A DNA stretch of 64,000 nt from Embiotoca jacksoni (GCA_022577435.1 JAKOON010000005.1:21384224-21448223); one strand, 5' to 3'. Shown: positions 25,568 through 36,695, numbered from the stretch's first letter. The notes: generated by a model from the sequence alone, not told the origin. Translations and numbers: made by a program.

Positions 25568-27140
25568 GATGTCTCGCCGTGACGCAGGAAGTTGATGTTT
25601 AAGGTCAAAGGATGCTTGAAACCTCACGAAACGTGTCACATACGTCCGGCGTGGCGAGACGATACATGTGATACGTGTTTCGCGAGCGGGCGTGGCCAAA
25701 CGGCTCGAATGTCTCAATATATCATCAACTACATGTTTAGGTTATTGTGACCCGACTTTAGGTTCATGGGATCGACCAGCTCGACGTCGAATGTGAAAGT
25801 GTGAAAAGTATGATGATGAGGAGGAGGTGCTGCTGCGACACACCCTGATCACACGCTGGCACAATGCTGTTAAAAGGGAAATGTGTGCGCGTGAAACGAG
25901 CCTACCACCTGAACTTCATCTCTGTGACACATTCACGTTCACGAGGTAAAACAGGAGGCGGACCTGTCGCGAAGGAATGTGGTCTTGATATGCCAGTCTG
26001 GTTTTTATGGTGCGAAAGCCATATTGTTTTTCAAGGAATTATTAGGGCCCGAGCACCGAGTATCGGGGCGAAAGCCCAATTGTATTTCGTAAAGATGTTC
26101 TTCTTTTTCTTCTTGGTTGTTCTTATCCTTACGTAAAGTGATTTGCCTTTTTGGAGGCTTTATCATATTCAAAAACTCATGAAAGTGGATACGCATATGT
26201 CTCCCGGCGAAACATTTCGTATTCTAGTGGAGTCGCGAGTGGGCGTGGCCAAACGGCTCGAGAGCGCCCCCTAGAGAGATGCCCCTGCGACCACATTTAC
26301 CTAAATTCACCAAATCCGGTGGACACGTGTATCGCACCGAGACGCACAAAAAAGTTACATTGCACCGTTACGTCAACTGGACAGCAAGTCCACCATTTTG
26401 AATTTAGTTGCCATTTTGGCCGATTCTGACACGTTGTACTTTGTCGAACTCCTCCGAGGGATTTTGTCGGACCGACTTGAATTTAGGTTCTACAGATAGA
26501 AAACATGTTTGGGATTAAAAGTTATCAAAATAATTAGTTTTCGTCGATGCGTGTGCCCGTAGCGTGGCGGCCATTTTGAGCGTCTCACCATGAAACTACG
26601 AGTTGCTTTAAATCTTATGTACATGGACGGTCTCCAAACATCACAGGTATGATAACAGCCCCGCCCTGAAGACCCCTGTGTGGTAATATTCGCTCATAGT
26701 CATAGCGCCCCCTGTTGGCCACTGGAAATTACTTTTTTCATACTTTCACGTTCTACGTCGAGCTGGTTGATCCCATGAACCTAAAGTCGGGTCACAATAA
26801 CCTAAACATGTAGTTGATGATATATTGAGACATTCGTTCGACTTTATCAATGGGTGTCGCCGTGACGATGCGGCAAAGTTGGATGTCTCGCCGTGACGCA
26901 GGAAGCTGATGTTTAAGGTCAAAGGATGCTTGAAACCTCACGAAACGTGTCACATATGTCCGGCGTGGTGAGAGGATACATCTGAAATGTGTTTTGCAAG
27001 TGGGCGAGGCCAAACGGCTCGCCAGCGCCCCCTGCTGGAGACATGAAACGAGACAAAAATAGCAACTTTAAGCGGGTATACGCGCACGTCGGGGAGGTGG
27101 CGCGCCGGAGTGCGAGGGCCCGTATATCACTGCTTGCAGT
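25568..27140. repeat. Composite repeat with direct and inverted arms
   Basis: A 140-bp block (25568-25707) recurs in direct orientation at 26882-27021 with few changes; both start gatgtctcgccgtgacgcag and end near ggccaaacggctcg. A second block (25706-25812) recurs inverted at 26738-26836, for example gaccagctcgacgtcg against tacgtcgagctggttg. A third, diverged copy of the first block's end lies at 26235-26262. Near 26044 and 27118 are inverted gggcccgagcac / gtgcgagggcccg words that look like element ends, followed by cactgcttgcagttttaatt. No transposase frame is present. This fits one non-autonomous fish element broken by, or joined to, a second copy with part of it inverted. Confidence 0.8.
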
Positions 27141-27934
27141 TTTAATTTATTTTATTTTTATTTGAGACAAGTTTGCCCTTTTATCATTTAATACAGTTAA
27201 ATTTTTGCTTAATAAGCATCTTTAAACTTTAAACTGAAAACCATGTATGCCTGTGGTTCAAAATAAGACTTCCTTTTTGTATCATTTGGTTCTTAGCCCT
27301 CGTTGCAGTTGTTTTTTGTCTGTTTTTTCATATTTTTAACAGTGGATGAAGGCATCGTGTGTCAATGCACTATTTTTTGTGAAATAAATGAGTGGCTCAA
27401 AGATTTGGGACTTTATAACGAGGGAAAAATGTTGGTCCTGAGGGTGAACCAGTTGAGAGCGACAGATCTCCATTAACCTCTAATGAGCCTGAATGCAGCT
27501 CAATAACCTCAAGCATTGTGTCTTCAGATATCCTGATTAAGAGACTCGAATGTCACTTTGGCAAAACCCTGTGCAAGTGCTGGCTGGCTGATATGTTATT
27601 TTTTGAAGTGCGTGTGAAGCATTTTTAGATTCAGTCTCATTCACCTGTTGTGGCTGTTGTTTTGGTTCTGCCTTTTCATTTGGTTTAACTCCTATTTTGA
27701 GCTTTTTCAGCTTTCAGATTTGTCTGACATTGTTTCTGTTTTCCTTCCTTTTCCTGTGAAGCTCTCTGTAAATTTGAAACTTTGTGTTAATGGCAAAATA
27801 CTAAAAGTAGTGGGGATAAAGTACTTTACTTGTTCCAGTGGGAAATTACAATCAATCAAAGAGCTAAATGATGAAAAAGGAATTCAAAACTTAAAACTGA
27901 AAAGAAGCATGAACTCAATGATACAGGTGAATAT
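27141..27934. other. Intergenic AT-rich stretch
   Basis: Nothing is recognised. The frame at 27648-27986 is a chance frame with no domain that runs over the uqcrfs1 polyadenylation signals. Confidence 0.4.
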
Positions 27935-27944
27935 TTATTTATTA
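27935..27944 (-). terminator. uqcrfs1: uqcrfs1 polyadenylation signals
   Basis: Two overlapping AATAAA words on the minus strand (27944-27939 and 27940-27935), about 95 bp after the stop codon. Confidence 0.65.
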
Positions 27945-28034
27945 ATCATATACACATATTTTATTCCAGCCCCAACTCTCATATAGAGCCATCTAAAAAT
28001 ACATATAAGAGGAGCTGAGTCAGACCTCCAGTGT

Positions 28035-29935
28035 TTATCCCACCACGACTATGTCATCATCATGGAATTCGTAGTAGGGAACCTCCAGGTTGAGAGGAGC
28101 AGGTCCCTTCCTTATTCTTCCTGAAGCATCATAGTGGGAGCCATGGCAAGGACAGTAGTAGCCCCCAAACTCTCCGGCATTAGCGATGGGCACACAACCC
28201 AGGTGGGTGCACACACCAAGAACAATGACCCACTTGGGGTTCATCACTCTATCCTTGTCGTGCTGGGGGTCACGCAGCTCTGCGATATTCACGGCCTCCT
28301 CGACGGCGATTTCCTTCTCTGTGCGGTGACGGACGAACAGGGGCTTCCCTCTCCATTTGAAGGTCATGTTTTTGCCTTCTGGGATGTCACCCAGCTTGAT
28401 CTCAATTTTGGATAAGGCCAGGACATCGGCTGACGCACTCATGGAGGACACGAACTGGGTGACCACGGTCTTGGCCGCATAGACACCAACCACAGTGGAG
28501 GCTCCGGTCACCAGGTAGGAGAATGTCCTTCTGGCCTCACTGCTGTCCTGAGAGGACTTGTTGGGGTCCATGACCTCAGGACGACGGTAGTCTGAAAAGT
28601 CCGGAATCTTTATGTCTGTGTGGGCGAGGCGGATTCCTCCCGGAGCTGGAAAGACATGACACATATGCAGTTTAGACATCAAGCTATACTTGTTTTTTCA
28701 AACTAAAAATACCCATCATTCACAGAGCAATTTTTTGTACTTTTAACATTTACTTCTACAATCCTCCGTCAAAATGTTGGAATCCATTTGTGTTTTTTCT
28801 CCAATACTAAACCAAAGTGTAGAAGCCTTTCGGATAAGGGGGGGAAATTCGTCAAGAATTTCAAGAAAGTCCAGTTGCCTTTTGATATGATTTAGATTGA
28901 CCATGACCTGTATGACTCAGAATCTTTACAGATGTACACCCAATATCAAAGTGTTCTCCAATTCAATGCAGCATTGATTGTGGATCTAATTGTTTATTGT
29001 TACTGGTGCATTCATGTGACCTTGGGAATTGGATGACTTCGCTTTTCACATGGTAAACAATTATTTAAAAAAAATCTATTTGAGGATCATTTGAGGATCA
29101 AATCAATACTGATTTACATACATAGAACTTTTCAACCATTTTAACAGTCTAAATCAGGATTAACACGTATCCTCATATCCTACAAAGCACTTTACATCAG
29201 GTCTACAGTTGATGTTTTTTTCCCCATTACCATGTACAATGGGAGGATTATTTTCTTAATTAACAGATTACCGATTAGCTGTTCAGTCTGTATACAATAA
29301 ATACATGATCAGATTTACGAAAGCCCAGGTTGACATCTTCAAATTGCTCGTTTTGTCTGACCAACAGAACAAAACCAAAGAGATGTTTGCCATCATAACT
29401 ACAAAACCAACACAAACAAATGGTCAGCAACAGGAAAGTGAATATGTGGTGTTCTGCTTTTTAAAAACGTTGTTTTTGATGATAATCTGAAACTGGATCA
29501 TCATAACGGATAGTAACAAAACCAGTGATACAAACAGTTGACTTACCAAACCCTTTTTATAAACACGGTACATTTCGGACTTTAAAACCTCTTTTTACTA
29601 CTAATTTATTCATGACACGTCACATAACACCTCGCGCTACTTTCCTGCGAGTCACAGGTCGTTGTTAGCAATAGTTTGCAGACAATAAGTGGCCTGAAAT
29701 TACACGTATATAGCAATTTTACACATTATACCACACCGAAACGGTCACTCATCAGGAAGATACCGGTATGTCAAGTTTAAGCGTTACATCAGGAAGCTCA
29801 TCGAGTCCGTCAATCGGCCTCACCAGCAGCGGGCACCAGCTCCTTGGCTCCGGGGAACACCAGGCTTTTAACTGTGGATTTTGTTGCTTGAAAGTAGGGG
29901 GACATAGCCCCAGTCCGAGCGGCTAGAGACATCAT
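28035..29935 (-). CDS. uqcrfs1: Cytochrome b-c1 complex Rieske iron-sulfur subunit, two exons
   Basis: Exons 29935-29824 and 28645-28035 join in phase (G|CT giving Ala) to 240 residues. The protein carries the 2Fe-2S cluster of mitochondrial complex III and passes electrons from ubiquinol to cytochrome c1. The N-terminus (MMSLAARTGAMSPYFQ) is an amphipathic mitochondrial presequence. The single membrane helix is at about residues 75-100 (FSYLVTGASTVVGVYAAK), followed by the flexible hinge MSASADVLAL. The cluster boxes are CTHLGC (183-188) and CPCHGS (202-207); Cys183, His185, Cys202 and His205 bind the cluster, and Cys188 and Cys204 form the disulfide. The mature part is nearly identical to other vertebrates. 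The presequence (about 45 residues before AHTDIK) is about 34 residues shorter than in human. The second ATG at codon 2 could also initiate. Confidence 0.97.
28646..29823 (-). other. uqcrfs1 intron 1
   Basis: The donor is GCTGCTG|gtgagg and the acceptor tctttccag|CTCCGG. I looked for an extra exon that would supply the missing part of the presequence and saw none. The rest is AT-rich and unremarkable. Confidence 0.6.
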
Positions 29936-30362
29936 CTTTAGGCAAAATAGCAGACTTCCACCCCGCAGTTGGGGACGCGACCTTGCGTGTACAAATCTAG
30001 CGTACCACCGTGATCTGCGTTACCAGAAACTCGCTCCGCCTCATACGTTCCGTGTACGTAACGTGCGTCTGACCAGAGTGCCTTGTGTGGTTTGTCGGTT
30101 TCAAATAAACGTATCACCGTGCTGTTTCTGAATGAATATAAACGTTTCAAAACGGCAATAATTGTATTATAAGTGCTAAAACTACCCATGTACATAAAAA
30201 TAAAAAAATAAAAAATAATAATTAAAAAAAAAATTGCTTATTTCGTCCAGGCATTTCTCTTAGACACCTATATCAGAGGTCCTCGTGATGTAAACACGGG
30301 TCCGCGCATAAAAATCGGAGACGAGCTACACAATGGTAACCTGAGCAAAAGTGAAAAGAAAC
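29936..30362. promoter_or_regulatory. Head-to-head promoter region of uqcrfs1 and rxylt1
   Basis: Only 427 bp separate the two start codons on opposite strands. The half next to uqcrfs1 is CpG-rich and has a tacgtaacgtgcg word (near 30055-30067) resembling a CRE/ATF half-site. The middle (30195-30236) is an A/T-rich tract. The half next to rxylt1 is again CpG-containing. No TATA box is obvious for either gene. Confidence 0.6.
30333..30344 (+). promoter_or_regulatory. Three-codon upstream ORF before rxylt1
   Basis: ATG GTA ACC TGA ends 18 bases before the main start codon. It would be in the 5' leader if transcription starts upstream of 30333. Confidence 0.45.
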
Positions 30363-33300
30363 ATGAAAATACCAAAAAGAAAACTATTCCTTTTCGTTAT
30401 TTTTGCATATGTGGCATTTTCACTCTATGCTGCATATAATGTCTTCTTCAGCACCAAAGTAATCTCCCGCGTTCACAGAGTGGTGAAGAAAGAGACGGGG
30501 GCACCGTCGGGTAATATCACTGCATAATTACCGTTGTATTTTGTCTGTAGCGCGAAGGCCACCAAAAATAGACCGATAGTTAAATATGTGTCCCTTTCTC
30601 ATGGTGTGTGGTGAGTAAAAAGTAAGTGCGTGGAAATAAGCGGAATGTGTTGTGTTTGCAGGTGGTGTCAGAGGTGGCGGTGCTCCATTTCTTGCAGAGG
30701 ACTGGAACCCGTGGGAAGATGAACAGGTGGAGTACAATTCTGCTCTGAACAAAAAAAGGGAGGCCTTCAAACAGCACCTGGGTAGGATCGACAAGAACAA
30801 ACCCAAAAGATACAAGGTCCAGATCTGGGGGAAAGCTGCCATTGGTGAGTCCTTGTATACTAATTCATTAATGTGGGTCACAGCCTGCAGAGGAGGTCTG
30901 TGCTGCAATCACACCAATGCCAAGGCATTTTTTTTGTTTGTTTGTTTGTTTGTTTGTTTGTTTTTATCCAAAAGGGTTTGATCTCTTTAAAACTGAAGTT
31001 TTAGTATGATCTCTGACTGAAAAAATTAAACTGAAAAAAAAAAAAAAAAATCGGATAAAATGCGGAAATAACTCAGCTTGGCTTTTTGGTTATTTTGGGA
31101 CATCATTTTCCAAAGTTTCTTTTAAATTATCGTCATTAATTCATACATAAGTGTACAGGGAGAAAAACCTCATTCTTCTCTCAACTAAAACAATAAAGAA
31201 ATAAGAAATTTAAATGACATAAGTGAAACAATGTAAAACCTTACAAAACACAAATAAGTAAATACTTAGTGCAGTGAGATGGAAAAACTGCATCAAGTCT
31301 AACAGCTTAAGTGGAAAAAGCTTATGTATTCTGGCAGTTGTGGTCCTTATGTTAGTAGACCGATAGCATGGCCAACATTTTAAGCTTACATTTTGCAGCC
31401 ACACGTTGTTAAACAAGACAAAATCACATAATATCCTCTTTGTCATTTTTATCATTTAGAATAAGGCTTAAAATATTATAATTTCCTCACACAAAAAAAC
31501 CCAACAGATTATGATTTGTTATAGATCTTTTTTTCCTTCTCCTATTGCTGCTTGGTTAATTTTTTCTATCCATTATTTAGTGAAAGTGATGCAATCTGAT
31601 GGTGTAGGAGTTCCAACAAAATGGTACTGCATGTTTTGAGATTTTAACTTTGGTAGTTAATTGCATTGAGCCCTTCTTTTTTCCACAGGGCTTTACCTTT
31701 GGGAACATATTCTAGAAGGACCCCTCACCCCTACTGACAAGATAGCACAATGGAGAGAAGGGGAGCTGCAGTCAGGAAAGATCGATTTCAGGTAAACAAG
31801 TCACAGATGGGATGTTTAATAAAAATAAAAAAAAACACAAAATTGTCTGCATTTGACACTCCACCAATTTATTTAATAACCACTAAAGAAAACATACCAT
31901 CATGACTTATTCTTCCTCCCCTTACTGTTAACTCTCTGTCTTAAGTTTCTACACTGGTCCTGCTGTGGTCCAGGGTCACGTCCCTCTGGACATGAACAGC
32001 CTGGTTCTGATTCTCAATGGCCGTGAGCAGCAGAAGGTTGACTACTCCACACGATGGCTGGAGCATGTCCAGGCTATGGTTCAGTCCCATACAGTGTCTC
32101 ATGTGGCTGTGGTCCTACTGGGCAATGAGCACTGCAACAACGACTGGATCAGCCCACACTTAAAGAGAAATGGTGGCTTTGTGGATCTGCTCTTTCTAGT
32201 GTACGACAGCCCCTGGGTCAACGACAAGGATGTCTTCCAGTGGCCTCTTGGTGTTGCCACGTATGTAATTCCTTAGTCCTCTTGTGTGTATGTGTACATC
32301 GTTGGTGCTCAGCGTCAGTAGACGCAACTGTGTGAGGTTGTCTTTTGAAATGAATAACACTATCTAACATATTGCTGTGGGTTTTTGTCTCTGTGCAGGT
32401 ACAGACAGTTTCCTATGATCAGGCCGAACGCCCAGCTGATTACCTCCAACCGGCCATACCTCTGTAATTTCTTAGGAACCGTTTACAAGAATTCCTCCAG
32501 AGAAACACTCATGCATGTGCTAAAGCAGTCTGGCCTGGATAAGGAATGCATCACTGCTGCCAGAGAAAAGTAAGCTAATTTTAATTCTTACAATGGAAGA
32601 ATAAAGCCTATATTTTTTGTTTTCATGACTGCATCATTTGTATGTTTCCTTATTATAAAAAAAATACAGATATTTAGTATAGTAATATCAACATATTCCT
32701 CTCACAGAGAGCTTCCTCGTGTATGTTTGTAACATAAAACTATGGTAAAGCTGTTGTTGTTCATTTTGTTTTAAATCTTGTGCAGTGAATTTCAAGTAAT
32801 TAGATCAAGTTTTAGGGACTGACATGACGTGACTTCAGAGGCCCAATTGTTTAATCCCATCAACATCAAGAAAAGAAACCTGGATATAATAAATCATAAA
32901 TGACTGCCGTATCAATACAAACATTCATCACTTGGTTTTTCTCTGGAACAGCTGATGCATTGTCCTTCTGTCCATTCTAAGGCCTTATTTTACTTATTTC
33001 CACAAAGAATATATCCTGGTGTTACCAGAGCCATTCTTACTGCGTGCATAGATGGGTCTCGCTACTCTCGATGAAGAATTTTTTCCAGTCATTGCATTCG
33101 AATGGGCTCAGCTTAATTTTGAAACTACCGAAGCAGCATGTAACCAGTTGTCCATGACTACCGTTGGGCCGCTCTTCAGAATGTCTGAACTATCATTAAT
33201 GTGAGCAGGGTTTCCAGTCTATACTCGGTGAAGAACACCGAAGTTGTGAGCAATGGTCTGGCAGAGCCAAGCTATAAAGACTATAAACAAGTTGTAATGA

Positions 33301-34076
33301 TTAGCAAATTTGACCAAAACACACTTCAAGGCAGCTTACTTAGAACTTTTCAGTGGGTTCTTCAAATCCGGGGCTGTGGGATATCTTTGTTCTTAGACCA
33401 TATTCCACTACCTTTTGTGGTAAGTAACAGTTTTTAGAATGTCTTCCTGTCAGTATTATAATTTAAGGGGTGTTGTTAGTACTTCTATCACAGCACCACA
33501 TATTTCAAATAAACCAAAAAAACCTGGAAAATAAAATTGTCACATTGTAAATGGAGCTAAGGTGAGGTAGCTATAACTTGTCTAGATGAAACGGTACTGG
33601 AATTTATCTTGTATACTTTTACGGTAGCTTAAATCGTTAACTTGAATTACCCTCTCCTCCCTCCTTGCCCCAGGTGGCTCCCTCAGGAAACAGCGGACAG
33701 TCTGAGACGCTATCAGACAGCTCTGGCCCAGAGCGAGATCACACTCTGTCCAGTCGGGATTAACACAGAGTGTTACCGCATCTACGAGGCCTGCTCCTAC
33801 GGCTCAGTGCCTGTGGTGGAAGATGTACTGACACCTGGGAGCTGTGCAGTAGGGTCCAGCTCCCCGCTACGTCTCCTCAAAGCTGCAGGAGCGCCCTTCA
33901 TTTTCATCAGCGACTGGAAGGAGCTGCCGGCCATCTTGGAGAGGGAGAGAGGGATGAGCCAGGAGCAGAGGGTGGACAGGAGGCGGAGGCTGCTGGAGTG
34001 GTACTCCAGCTTCCGTCAGCAGATGAAGGAAAGGTTCACCGAGGTCATCGAGGAGACTTTCTTTAAAAGTGTCTGA
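30363..34076 (+). CDS. rxylt1: Ribitol-5-phosphate xylosyltransferase 1 (RXYLT1/TMEM5), six exons
   Basis: Exons 30363-30510, 30662-30844, 31689-31791, 31946-32260, 32399-32569 and 33674-34076 join in phase to 440 residues (human 443). This is a type II Golgi membrane protein: a short basic N-terminus (MKIPKRK), then a signal-anchor helix at about residues 8-29. The luminal part starts with the conserved APFLAEDWNPWEDEQVEYN and KRYKVQIWGKAAIGLYLWEH. The C-terminal domain carries the exostosin/GT47-like signature LCPVGINTECYRIYEACSYG (331-350) and SVPVVEDV. The enzyme adds beta-1,4-xylose to ribitol phosphate on the O-mannosyl glycan of alpha-dystroglycan, the primer site for matriglycan. Loss in human causes a dystroglycanopathy. 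Intron 4 has an ...AC|gtatgt donor and intron 3 an unusual ttaag acceptor. uqcrfs1 diverges from it upstream; srgap1 follows on the same strand, as in human. Confidence 0.95.
32570..33673 (+). other. rxylt1 intron 5
   Basis: This 1.1-kb intron splits a Lys codon (AA|G). It holds no recognised repeat or exon; the frame at 33201-33437 shows no domain. Confidence 0.6.
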
Positions 34077-34629
34077 CTGTGGTGCTTTAACATTCGTTTA
34101 ATTTATTTTGTGGTTTGTGGAGAAATGTGATGTACTACTGGCATTGTGAACCTGGTGATGTTTGGTGTAATATTCTGGTGCAGGTTATTATAAAACCATT
34201 TATATATGTAGCCAATTTTAAAGCTGCCATTACTAGTCATTTAAAGGGCCCCATTATATGTATGTATATTTATCATCTAAATGTTTACAATGGTGGAATG
34301 TACAGGCATTAAGACATCACAAATTGTAAGCTGCCTTTGCATTTTGAAGCCTATGATTTACTTTAAGTATATTTTATATCTCTGTTTGTACTTTAAACTG
34401 TGTTTTTAGGAAACACTAAAAAAAAAGCAGTGTGGAATGAGATTGTGTTTTTAGGCCTTTGAAAATGGTACATTCTGTAAATCTATTTTGTATTTGTGAG
34501 CAGTTTGCAAAGGATGTTGTTGGTGTGACTTGCACTTTTCTGGTCAAACCCTAACAAAAGAATTATGTTTTGTTCTATTTATTTCAGTGCTGTGCTGCAT
34601 GGAGTTCTTTTTTTTTTTTTGGAACGTGC

Positions 34630-34635
34630 AATAAA
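34630..34635 (+). terminator. rxylt1: rxylt1 polyadenylation signal
   Basis: AATAAA in the context gtgcaataaaatac, about 550 bp after the stop codon, followed by a GT-rich stretch (ggagtgttgtc) that fits a downstream element. Confidence 0.7.
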
Positions 34636-34694
34636 ATACAGTGGAGTGTTGTCTTAAACAGAAATCTGTAGATGTGCTTGTGTTGTACTTTTAT

Positions 34695-34874
34695 GGGAGG
34701 CTGTGGCTCAGGTGGTACAGCGGGTTGCCCACCAATCGGAAGGTTGTTGGTTCGATTCCCAAACCCTTGTCCACATGCCTAAGTGTCCTTGGACAAGACA
34801 CTGAACCCTAAATTGCGCCATGCCATGTGGTGTGTGAATGTTCTCCTAATGGCGAGCACCTTGCATGGCAGCTC

Positions 34875-34905
<31 letters not shown>

Positions 34906-34972
34906 GAAAACTGTAAAAAGCGCTTTGCCACCGATAAGGTGATAAAGCCCTATACAAGGGCAGACCATTTAT
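34695..34972 (+). mobile_element. tRNA-derived SINE
   Basis: The head has RNA polymerase III promoter words: TGGCTCAGGTGG (A box, 34704-34715) and GGTTCGATTCC (B box, 34749-34759), about 34 bp apart as in a tRNA gene. The body has gtgtccttggacaagacactgaaccc, a GT microsatellite (34875-34901), and the tail gcgctttgccac ... ctatacaaggg. These are the conserved parts of a SINE found in many teleosts. It is not a functional tRNA, since the acceptor and anticodon stems do not pair. Confidence 0.75.
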
Positions 34973-35344
34973 TGTACCTGCAGATGGCGCTGTGGATCAG
35001 TTAAATTTCAGTGGATGCAGTGATCATAGCTGAAGTTTAAGGCAGACGCTGTTTCAAGCTGAAAAAAGGTTGAAGAGGAACGTAAACTTTTGAGTTTAAC
35101 AAACTAACACAGATCAAGTAATATAACTGAGAAAAAGCATTGTGATTGCTTCAAAAATAAAGTCTAATGTTTTTTTTTTTTTTTTTTTTTTAAAGAACAA
35201 TAAAATATAGGCTATGTATATAAGATACGTGGACACACTTATGTAATATGGGGTTTCTGGGTGTATTTCAGCTGCAGCTTTTAATGACCCTATGTATCTA
35301 TACTTTTAATACTATCTGGTACAGCACTTTGATGTCAGGATTTG
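34973..35344. other. Intergenic stretch with a poly(T) tract
   Basis: Nothing coding is seen. It holds a T tract at 35170-35191. Confidence 0.4.
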
Positions 35345-35704
35345 AGCCCGACCAATAAATCAGCCGATATTTGTCTATTTCAGTTATATTGGTTTTGGTG
35401 TTTTTCCTATGTTGACCGATATGAAAACTTTTTTACAGAACATAATGCAGAAAAAGATTGTTGTGGGAAATTTGGACAATAAACTTTAAATTAATTAATT
35501 GGTGACATCTTTGTGACAAGCGAGTTTCAAACGTGTTTGATGCACATATAAAGGATAGTTGCAAGAAATGTGTGTTTATATATATATATGGTATATAAAG
35601 GCTATATATAAGGAGAATCGGCCAAAAGATCGATATCAGAATGTTTCCTCGCTGATATCGGTCCAAAAAAACAACAAAAAACAAACTCAGCATCGGTCGG
35701 ACTG
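35345..35704. mobile_element. Miniature inverted-repeat element (GCCGATAT type)
   Basis: The left end AGCCCGACCAATAAATCA (from 35345) and the right end, read inverted, AGTCCGACCGATGCTGA (to 35704) are imperfect terminal inverted repeats. Subterminal cagccgatat and gctgatatcgg words mirror each other. The interior is AT-rich and has a TA array near 35578-35590. This matches a repeat type with 'gaccgatat' ends that is common in fish. It is non-autonomous. Confidence 0.55.
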
Positions 35705-35899
35705 TAGTCTGCATATTTGAAAGAAAAAAAAAACTGAGTTCTTCTTTTGACTCTTTAATGTTTTAATATAATAATCTTTAATTTAGATGAAATTCAACAT
35801 TTAAATACCTGGATATATTTAATGACAAAAAAACAACAACAACAGTGATTTTAGAAGTAAAATCTTAAAGTAGTCTGTCTCAGGTGCTGACTAATAAGG

Positions 35900-36695
35900 A
35901 CAAACGTCAGATTCAGATTTGGGAGCGGGAGTGTCAGTCCACTGATGTCCACTAGCTGCCTGCGTGTGAGCAGATCCCTCCCTCCCCCTCCCTCCTTCCC
36001 TCCCTCTTTCCCTGCGTGTCCTTCCTCTCCTCTCCCTGCCTGGCTCCAGCTGCTGTGTGCTGCAGTCGGCCTGCCCTGTCTGCCTCTGAGCCTGCTGGGA
36101 GTTGTGGGGGAGAAGAAGAAACCGTCGAGGGAGACAGAGCGAGAGAAACGGGGGGAGGGGGGGGGAGGAGGAAAGTGTGTGCTGCTCGCCCGGGTCCCAA
36201 ACTGGAAACCACAACCCAAAGAAAAAAAAGAAAAAGCGCACACGCACACACACACACACACACGCTCGACTTTGGAACCCTTCGGACCGGTTGCTGGCAC
36301 TACTTGTGGAAACGGAGCCCCCGAAACTTGCGTGATTGTTTTCCTCCTTCTTCTGTGGTAGCGGCGGCAGTGCTGTTGCGCCGTGCCGACTGCTCTGATA
36401 GTTGAGGGATATTCAATGGTTTAGAGCGGGTTTGCGCGCTGGCCCCGCTGTGTATCCACCGCTTATCCAGAAGGAAGAGGAACAATGAAGTGCTAAACGA
36501 TTTCCTCTTGATCCAAGTCTTCTTCTTGCGGTCTTAAAACCTTTTTTATAAAGAGTCATTCCGGCGTTCATTTTTCTCGTCCTGCGTGGGATGCGTTGGC
36601 TGCTTTAGGATCCCGCTTGTTGACAAACATTTTTTTTTTTTTTTTTTCCCCCCACAAGAAGTTTACAACAAGCTTAGGGCGCAGGAAGACAGAAA
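35900..36695 (+). promoter_or_regulatory. Probable srgap1 promoter and 5' leader
   Basis: This is a GC-rich island relative to its surroundings, with a CT-rich block (35974-36050), GGA/GGGG blocks (36126-36172), a CA array (36248-36263) and many CpGs near 36360-36450. It leads directly into the srgap1 start codon. The transcription start cannot be placed. Frames found on both strands here come from low-complexity sequence. Confidence 0.55.
36416..36608 (+). promoter_or_regulatory. Three short upstream ORFs in the srgap1 leader
   Basis: ATG GTT TAG (36416-36424), ATG AAG TGC TAA (36485-36496) and a five-codon ATG...CTT TAG (36591-36608) all end before the main ATG at 36696. They count only if the leader is unspliced over this stretch. 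Confidence 0.4.

Noticed and set aside
34704..34759. tRNA gene
   Set aside because: Only the A and B boxes are present. The stems do not pair, and the downstream body is SINE sequence.
35851..36405. Overlapping frames of 100-149 codons on both strands
   Set aside because: They come from CT-, GGA- and CA-rich low-complexity sequence in the srgap1 leader.
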